Shown one piece after another: positions 58,052 through 64,000 of a stretch of 64,000 nucleotides of DNA (the stretch's first letter is position 1; the number at the start of each line of letters is the position of its first letter). Source of the stretch: Methylobrevis pamukkalensis (GTDB taxonomy: Bacteria > Pseudomonadota > Alphaproteobacteria > Rhizobiales > Pleomorphomonadaceae); NCBI RefSeq assembly GCF_001720135.1, contig NZ_MCRJ01000002.1, forward strand, positions 1 through 64,000, in the 5' to 3' direction. The notes beneath the pieces were generated by a model. The model worked only from the letters and a program-made list of their open reading frames with translations, ran no database searches and had not been told where the DNA came from. A program made the translations under genes and the position numbers.

Positions 58052-58666
58052 ATGACCCTCACAGCCTTCTTCTTCTACATCTTCTCGGCGGTGACCATCG
58101 CGTCGGCCGTGATGGTGATCGCGTCGCGGAACCCGGTGCATTCCGTGCTGTTCCTGATCCTCGCCTTCTTCAACGCGGCGGGCCTGTTCCTTCTGCTCGG
58201 CGCCGAATTCCTCGCGATGATCCTCGTGGTGGTCTACGTCGGCGCGGTGGCGGTGCTGTTCCTGTTCGTGGTGATGATGCTCGACGTCGATTTCGCCGAG
58301 CTGCGCCAGGGCTTCCTGCAGTATCTGCCGATCGGCGTGCTGATCGGTGTGGTCTTCCTGGTCGAGCTGATCTTCGTGGTCGGCGCCTGGGTGATCGCTC
58401 CGGAAGTCGCGGGGCACGGCGCCCTGCCGATCCGGAACCCGGACGAGGTCTCGAACATCGCCGCGATCGGCGAGGTGCTCTACACCCGCTACGTCTACTT
58501 CTTCCAAGCCTCCGGGCTCGTGCTTCTCGTCGCGATGATCGGCGCCATCGTGCTGACCCTGCGGCACAAGCCGAACGTGAAGCGCCAGGATATCGCCACC
58601 CAGGTCGCGCGGTCCCGCGAGACTGCCATCGAAATCCGCAAGGTGGAGCCGGGCAAGGGGCTCTGA
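58052..58666 (+). CDS. nuoJ: NADH-quinone oxidoreductase subunit J
   Basis: 204 residues from ATG 58052; the frame also opens upstream at 58013 but the TM1 start [18 protein letters not shown] fits 58052. Motifs: [40 protein letters not shown] and [15 protein letters not shown]. Five TM segments of the proton arm. 114 bp separate it from nuoI. Confidence 0.95.
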   Translation: MTLTAFFFYIFSAVTIASAVMVIASRNPVHSVLFLILAFFNAAGLFLLLGAEFLAMILVVVYVGAVAVLFLFVVMMLDVDFAELRQGFLQYLPIGVLIGVVFLVELIFVVGAWVIAPEVAGHGALPIRNPDEVSNIAAIGEVLYTRYVYFFQASGLVLLVAMIGAIVLTLRHKPNVKRQDIATQVARSRETAIEIRKVEPGKGL

Positions 58667-58721
58667 TCGCGTCGCGCCGGCTCCCCGCCCCCTCCCGAAG
58701 CACTTGAAGAGGCATGACGCC

Positions 58722-59030
58722 ATGACGATCGGGCTGTCTCACTATCTGTCGGTGTCCGCCATCCTGTTCACGCTGGGCATTCTCGGCATCTTCCTCAACC
58801 GCAAGAACGTGATCGTCATCCTGATGTCGGTCGAACTGATCCTTCTGGCGGTGAACCTGAACTTCGTGGCCTTCTCGTCCTTCCTCAACGACCTCGTCGG
58901 CCAGATCTTCGCACTGTTCGTGCTGACGGTCGCCGCCGCCGAGGCCGCGATTGGCCTCGCCATTCTCGTCGTCTTCTTCCGCAACCGCGGCTCCATTGCC
59001 GTGGAAGACATCAACATGATGAAGGGCTGA
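58722..59030 (+). CDS. nuoK: NADH-quinone oxidoreductase subunit K
   Basis: 102 residues from ATG 58722 (standard length). Three TM segments; conserved Glu in [19 protein letters not shown] and [20 protein letters not shown]. Proton-channel subunit. TGATG-type overlap with nuoL. Confidence 0.96.
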   Translation: MTIGLSHYLSVSAILFTLGILGIFLNRKNVIVILMSVELILLAVNLNFVAFSSFLNDLVGQIFALFVLTVAAAEAAIGLAILVVFFRNRGSIAVEDINMMKG

Positions 59031-61162
59031 TGATGTATTCCCTCATCGTCTTCCTGCCGCTCGTCGGCTTCCTGATTGCCGGTGCCATCTCCCTGAAAGG
59101 GGCGATGGACAAGACGGCGGCGGCCGGCGGCCACGACGGCCACGGCCATGACCACGGCGATCACGGTCACGGCCATGCGGGCCACGGTCATGCCGGCGGC
59201 CACGACGCCCATGGCGCGGCCCATGGCACCCATGCCGCGGCCCACGACGACCATGGCCACGGCCATGACGACCACCACGAGGAGGCGCCCGGCTCGCGGC
59301 CGGCCGAACTCGTGACGACCGGCCTGATGGCGGTCACGGCGCTGCTGTCCTGGGTCGCCTTTTTCTCCGTCGCCTTCGGCGAGGGCGAGGCCTTCACGGT
59401 GCCGGTGCTGTCGTGGATTCATTCCGGGGCGCTCGCGACCGAATGGGCCTTCCGCATCGACACCCTGACGGTGGTGATGCTGGTGGTCGTGAACACCGTA
59501 TCCTTCCTGGTCCATCTCTATTCGATGGGCTACATGAGCCATGATCCGGCGCGCCCGCGCTTCTTTGCCTACCTGTCGCTGTTCACCTTCGCCATGCTGA
59601 CGCTGGTGACCTCCGACAACCTGCTGCAGATGTTCTTCGGCTGGGAGGGCGTGGGTCTTGCCTCCTACCTGCTGATCGGCTTCTGGTACCAGAAGCCTTC
59701 GGCCAACGCCGCGGCGATGAAGGCCTTCGTGGTCAACCGCGTCGGCGACTTCGGCTTCCTGCTCGGCCTGTTCGGCGTCTACGTCCTGTTCAACTCGATC
59801 TCCTTCGACGCGATCTTCGCCAACGTCGGTTCGCTCGAGGGCGCGCAACTCACCTTCCTCGGCTCGTCCTGGGACGCGGCGACCATCGTCTGCCTGCTGC
59901 TGTTCATGGGCGCGATGGGCAAGTCGGCCCAGTTCCTGCTGCACACCTGGCTGCCGGACGCGATGGAAGGCCCGACCCCTGTGTCGGCGCTGATCCATGC
60001 CGCAACGATGGTGACCGCCGGCGTGTTCATGGTCGCGCGCATGTCGCCGGTGTTCGAGATGTCGCACACGGCGCTGACCGTCGTGACCTTCATCGGCGCC
60101 ACCACGGCCTTCTTCGCGGCCACCGTCGGCCTCGTCCAGAACGACATCAAGCGCGTCATCGCCTACTCGACCTGCTCCCAGCTCGGCTACATGTTCGTCG
60201 CCCTCGGTGTCGGCGCCTATCCGATCGCGGTGTTCCACCTGTTCACCCACGCCTTCTTCAAGGCGCTCCTGTTCCTCGGTGCCGGCTCGGTGATCCACGC
60301 CGTCTCCGGCGAGCAGGACATGCGCAAGATGGGCGGCCTTCGCACGGTGATCCCGGTCACCTTCTGGATGATGACGATCGGCACGCTGGCGCTGACCGGC
60401 TTCCCGTTCACGGCCGGCTTCTACTCCAAGGACGGCATCATCGAGGCGGCCTTCGTCGGCGAGAATGCCTTTGCCGGCTACGCCTTCGGCATGCTGGTGA
60501 TCGCTGCCGTCTTCACCTCCTTCTACTCCTGGCGCCTCGCCTTCCTCACCTTCTTCGGCAAGCCGCGCGCCTCGGCCGAGGTGATGAAGCACGCCCACGA
60601 GAGCCCGCAGGTGATGCTGATCCCTCTCTACGTGCTCGCGGTCGGCGCGCTGTTTGCCGGCGTCGCCTTCTCCGGGGCGTTCATGGGCGAGGGCGTCGAG
60701 GAATTCTGGAAGCAGTCGCTGTATCTGCCCCACGGCGAGCACTCGATCCTCGAGGCCATCCACCACGTGTCCTTCTGGGTGAAGATCTCGCCCTTCATCG
60801 CGATGCTGATCGGTTTTGCGGTGGCGGTGTATTTCTACATCGTCAACCCGGAAGCCCCCAAGCAGCTGGCGGCGCGCCACGACGCGCTCTACCAGTTCCT
60901 GCTCAACAAGTGGTACTTCGACGAGCTCTACGACATCCTCTTCGTGCGCAGCGCCAAGTGGATCGGCACGAAGCTCTGGAAGGTCGGTGACGGCCGGATC
61001 ATCGACGGCCTCGGACCGGACGGCATCGCCGCCCGCGTCCAGGACGTCACGACCCGGGTCGTGCGCCTGCAGACCGGCTACCTCTACCACTATGCCTTTG
61101 CCATGCTGATCGGTGTTGCCCTGCTCGTGACCTGGGCGATGTTCTACGCCGGAGGAATGTGA
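59030..61162 (+). CDS. nuoL: NADH-quinone oxidoreductase subunit L with a His-rich insert
   Basis: 710 residues. Antiporter-like proton channel: [79 protein letters not shown] and a long lateral helix ([19 protein letters not shown] and beyond). Unusual: between TM1 and TM2 there is an insert of about 50 residues (35-85) rich in His, Gly and Asp, with 19 His, e.g. [21 protein letters not shown]. coli NuoL has no such segment. The loop would face the periplasm or cytoplasm near the membrane surface and could bind metal ions. Intact. Confidence 0.95.
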   Translation: MMYSLIVFLPLVGFLIAGAISLKGAMDKTAAAGGHDGHGHDHGDHGHGHAGHGHAGGHDAHGAAHGTHAAAHDDHGHGHDDHHEEAPGSRPAELVTTGLMAVTALLSWVAFFSVAFGEGEAFTVPVLSWIHSGALATEWAFRIDTLTVVMLVVVNTVSFLVHLYSMGYMSHDPARPRFFAYLSLFTFAMLTLVTSDNLLQMFFGWEGVGLASYLLIGFWYQKPSANAAAMKAFVVNRVGDFGFLLGLFGVYVLFNSISFDAIFANVGSLEGAQLTFLGSSWDAATIVCLLLFMGAMGKSAQFLLHTWLPDAMEGPTPVSALIHAATMVTAGVFMVARMSPVFEMSHTALTVVTFIGATTAFFAATVGLVQNDIKRVIAYSTCSQLGYMFVALGVGAYPIAVFHLFTHAFFKALLFLGAGSVIHAVSGEQDMRKMGGLRTVIPVTFWMMTIGTLALTGFPFTAGFYSKDGIIEAAFVGENAFAGYAFGMLVIAAVFTSFYSWRLAFLTFFGKPRASAEVMKHAHESPQVMLIPLYVLAVGALFAGVAFSGAFMGEGVEEFWKQSLYLPHGEHSILEAIHHVSFWVKISPFIAMLIGFAVAVYFYIVNPEAPKQLAARHDALYQFLLNKWYFDELYDILFVRSAKWIGTKLWKVGDGRIIDGLGPDGIAARVQDVTTRVVRLQTGYLYHYAFAMLIGVALLVTWAMFYAGGM

Positions 61163-61167
61163 GCCCC

Positions 61168-62679
61168 ATGAGCGACATGCCGCTCCTTTCGATCGTCACC
61201 TTCCTGCCGCTCGCCGGCGTGTTCCTGATCCTCTGGAACCGCGCGAACGACGAGGTCGCGATCCGCAACATCCGCATGGTGGCGCTGGTCACCACGGTCT
61301 TCACCTTCCTCGTCTCGCTCTTCGTCTGGGGCCGGTTCGATCCGTCGAACCCCGGCTTCCAGATGGTCGAGGAGGCCGCCTGGATGGGCGACTTCGTCGG
61401 CTACCGCATGGGCGTCGACGGCATCTCGATGCTGTTCGTCATCCTGACGACCTTCCTGATGCCCTTCTGCATCCTGGCGAGCTGGAATTCGGTCGAGTAC
61501 CGGGTGAAGGAATACATGATCGCCTTCCTCGTGCTCGAGACGCTGATGATCGGCGTCTTCTGCGCGCTGGATTCGGTGCTGTTCTACGTCTTCTTCGAGG
61601 CCGGCCTCATTCCGATGTACATCATCATCGGCGTGTGGGGCGGCAAGCGGCGGATCTACGCCTCCTACAAGTTCTTCCTCTACACCCTGCTCGGCTCGGT
61701 GCTGATGATGGTCGCCATCATGGCGATGTACTTCGATGCCGGCACCACCGACATCGCCGTGCTGCTCCAGCACAGCTTCCCGGCGGAAATGCAGACCTGG
61801 CTGTGGATCGCCTTCTTCGCCTCCTTCGCGGTGAAGATGCCGATGTGGCCGGTGCACACCTGGCTGCCCGACGCCCACGTCGAGGCGCCGACCGCCGGCT
61901 CGGTGATTCTGGCGGGCATCCTGCTGAAGATGGGCGGCTACGGCTTCCTGCGCTTCTCGGTGCCGATGTTCCCGCTGGCCTCGGCCGACTTCGCGCCCTT
62001 CATCTTCGCCCTCTCGGTCGTTGCCATCATCTACACCTCGCTGGTGGCGCTGATGCAGCAGGACATCAAGAAGCTGATCGCCTACTCGTCGGTCGCCCAC
62101 ATGGGCTTCGTGACCATGGGCATCTTCTCGATGAACGTGCAGGGCATCCAGGGCGCGCTGTTCCAGATGATCTCGCACGGCATCGTGTCCGGCGCGCTGT
62201 TCCTCTGCGTCGGCGTCGTCTACGACCGGATGCACACCCGCGAGATCTCGGCCTACGGCGGCCTCGTCAACCGGATGCCGGCCTATGCGGTGGCCTTCCT
62301 GATCTTCACCATGGCCAACGTCGGCCTTCCGGGCACCAGCGGCTTCGTCGGCGAGTTCCTGACGCTGATGGGAGCCTTCCAGGCGAACACCTGGGTGGCC
62401 TTCTTCGCGGCCACCGGCGTGATCCTGTCGGCGGGCTATGCCCTCTGGCTGTTCCGCCGGGTGGTGTTCGGGGTGCTCGACAAGGACAGCCTGAAGTCGA
62501 TCCTCGACCTGTCGCTGCGCGAGAAGGTGATCCTCGCGCCGCTGGTCGTGCTGACGATCTTCTACGGCGTCTATCCGGCGCCGATCCTCGATGCCACCGC
62601 CGCCTCGGTCGACCTGCTGGTGAAGAACTACCAGGCCGCCATCGATCTGGCTTCGCAGACGGCGCAGGTCGTGCCCTGA
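61168..62679 (+). CDS. nuoM: NADH-quinone oxidoreductase subunit M
   Basis: 503 residues from ATG 61168 (GGAGGAATG ribosome-binding site; GTG 61159 also in frame). Antiporter-like subunit: [80 protein letters not shown] and MMSHG-like [20 protein letters not shown]. Intact. Confidence 0.97.
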   Translation: MSDMPLLSIVTFLPLAGVFLILWNRANDEVAIRNIRMVALVTTVFTFLVSLFVWGRFDPSNPGFQMVEEAAWMGDFVGYRMGVDGISMLFVILTTFLMPFCILASWNSVEYRVKEYMIAFLVLETLMIGVFCALDSVLFYVFFEAGLIPMYIIIGVWGGKRRIYASYKFFLYTLLGSVLMMVAIMAMYFDAGTTDIAVLLQHSFPAEMQTWLWIAFFASFAVKMPMWPVHTWLPDAHVEAPTAGSVILAGILLKMGGYGFLRFSVPMFPLASADFAPFIFALSVVAIIYTSLVALMQQDIKKLIAYSSVAHMGFVTMGIFSMNVQGIQGALFQMISHGIVSGALFLCVGVVYDRMHTREISAYGGLVNRMPAYAVAFLIFTMANVGLPGTSGFVGEFLTLMGAFQANTWVAFFAATGVILSAGYALWLFRRVVFGVLDKDSLKSILDLSLREKVILAPLVVLTIFYGVYPAPILDATAASVDLLVKNYQAAIDLASQTAQVVP

Positions 62680-62842
62680 GGCCTTCAAGCGGATGTCCGG
62701 GGCCGATCGCTCCGGGACCTGCGGGTCGGCGCGCCCCTCTGCGGAGGGTGGGTGCACCGCCCGGCAGACCAAGAATGACACAGTCACGATTGACCGGCCC
62801 TTCCGGGGATGATGCGAGGGGCGGGTGCAAGAGGTAAACGCG

Positions 62843-64000
62843 ATGATGGCCTTTCCCGATCTGATGCCGGCTCTGCCCGAGATCCTTCTGGGCGTCGGCG
62901 CGCTCGTCCTCCTGATGGTCGGCGTGTTTCGCGGCGAAAATTCGACCAATGTCGTCACGGGCATGGCCGTTGCGCTGCTGATCTGCGCCATCGGCGTGCT
63001 GGTTCTGGCCCCCGCGGACGGGGCGACCTTCGACGGCTCGTTCATCATGGACGGTTACGGCCGCTTCCTGAAGGTGCTGGTGCTGATCGGTTCGGCGGTG
63101 GCGATCGCCATGTCGGTCGCCTTCGCGCGCGCCGAGAAGTTCGAGCGCTTCGAGTATCCGGTGCTGATCGTGATCGCCACGCTCGGCATGCTGATGATGA
63201 TCTCGGCCAACGACCTGATCGCCGTCTACCTCGGCCTCGAGCTGCAGTCGCTCGCGCTCTACGTGATTGCCGCCATCAACCGCGACCAGCTCCGCTCCAC
63301 CGAAGCCGGCCTGAAGTATTTCGTCCTCGGCGCGCTGTCCTCGGGCATGCTGCTCTACGGCGCCTCCCTGGTCTACGGCTTCACCGGCCACACGAATTTC
63401 GCCGGCATCCACATGGTGCTGGAGCGTGACGGCGCCTCGCTCGGCTTCGTCTTCGGCCTCGTGTTCATGATGGCCGGCTTTGCCTTCAAGGTCTCGGCCG
63501 TGCCGTTCCACATGTGGACGCCGGACGTCTACGAAGGCGCGCCGACCCCGGTGACGGCCTTCTTCGCCGCCGCGCCGAAGATCGCGGCCATGGGCGTGCT
63601 GATGCGGATCGTGATCGACGCCTTCCAGCCGGCGACCGCCGACTGGCAGCAGATCATCGCCTTCGTCGCGCTCGCCTCGATGATCCTCGGCGCCTTCGCC
63701 GCCATCGGCCAGACCAACATCAAGCGCCTGATGGCCTACTCGTCGATCGGCCACATGGGCTTCGCGCTGGTCGGCCTTGCCGCCGGCACCGAGACCGGCA
63801 TCCAGGGCGTGCTGATCTATCTGGCGATCTATCTGGCGATGACCGTCGGCGTCTTCGCCTGCATCCTCGCCATGCGCCGCGAGGACGGCAGCATGGTCGA
63901 GGAGATCTCCAGCCTCGCCGGCCTGTCGCGCACGAATCCGGTGATGGGCACGCTGCTGGCGCTGCTGATGTTCTCGCTGGCCGGCATCCCGCCGCTCGGC
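62843..64000 (+). CDS. nuoN: NADH-quinone oxidoreductase subunit N (3' partial)
   Basis: 386 residues visible; the frame is open at the right edge. ATG ATG at 62843, with GAGGTAA upstream. Motifs: [80 protein letters not shown]-like segment and [16 protein letters not shown] at the edge. Third antiporter-like subunit. A 163-bp gap after nuoM is the longest in the M-N part. Confidence 0.96.
   Translation, partial: MMAFPDLMPALPEILLGVGALVLLMVGVFRGENSTNVVTGMAVALLICAIGVLVLAPADGATFDGSFIMDGYGRFLKVLVLIGSAVAIAMSVAFARAEKFERFEYPVLIVIATLGMLMMISANDLIAVYLGLELQSLALYVIAAINRDQLRSTEAGLKYFVLGALSSGMLLYGASLVYGFTGHTNFAGIHMVLERDGASLGFVFGLVFMMAGFAFKVSAVPFHMWTPDVYEGAPTPVTAFFAAAPKIAAMGVLMRIVIDAFQPATADWQQIIAFVALASMILGAFAAIGQTNIKRLMAYSSIGHMGFALVGLAAGTETGIQGVLIYLAIYLAMTVGVFACILAMRREDGSMVEEISSLAGLSRTNPVMGTLLALLMFSLAGIPPLG

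Noticed and set aside
58742-63048. Long minus-strand frames over nuoK, nuoL and nuoM
   Set aside because: His/Arg/Glu-rich antisense shadows of conserved complex I genes in GC-rich DNA.

Overview
The window is a GC-rich (about two thirds G+C by eye) stretch of an alphaproteobacterial chromosome, most likely order Hyphomicrobiales (Rhizobiales). The evidence is the gene content: a nuoA-N operon with alphaproteobacterial spacer genes, a FeuP/FeuQ-type two-component operon, a DUF1491 protein, a rhizobial-type porin, and a gene transfer agent (GTA) cluster in the canonical RcGTA order. I do not claim a genus.

Layout. 1-1128: the end of a 13-residue tandem-repeat protein and a Gly/Asp-rich secreted protein. 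1154-6781 (minus strand): a NarL-type two-component pair, DUF1491, a peptidoglycan-binding-domain protein and a PAS histidine kinase of the DivJ/PleC/PdhS type. 7195-9035: a DUF5330 protein, SufE, and a translationally coupled minus-strand pair, a DnaA-domain-IV-like HTH protein and a DUF6456 protein, which correspond to the GTA activator GafY and the antiterminator GafZ. 9458-16975: DUF2336, a lipoprotein, a DUF1214 pair, a class A penicillin-binding protein and a YcgN-type Cys-cluster protein. 16966-34438: the GTA cluster, from small terminase through a DUF2793/S74 tail fibre and a holin-like gene. 34558-36966: feuN-like/feuP/feuQ. 37152-48258: housekeeping and envelope genes (glycine-zipper lipoprotein, dihaem cytochrome c, porin, soluble lytic transglycosylase, dapA, smpB, a small secreted protein, bpt, RDD protein, threonine ammonia-lyase). 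48259-64000: respiratory complex I, nuoA to a truncated nuoN.

Main discovery. A 14-bp motif, AGGAAWATARTCCT (AGGA-N6-TCCT), occurs twice, 28 bp apart, directly on a TTGACA-17-TAGGTT promoter in front of the GTA cluster. It occurs once more 40 bp upstream of gafY. A degenerate copy lies inside the cluster, after two tandem hairpins between the capsid gene and g6. I infer that this is the operator of the GafY regulator and that the internal hairpins are terminators GafZ must read through. Unusually, activator and structural cluster are only about 8 kb apart.

Caveat. At least 18 genes, including dapA, nuoA, B, C, F and G, are interrupted by single-base losses (about 30, plus two sites that are either a two-base loss or a one-base gain), with no other decay. 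Restored lengths match the families. Many losses fall on G/C runs, and several on GGCGCC. I treat these as assembly or base-calling errors and annotate each gene over its full span.
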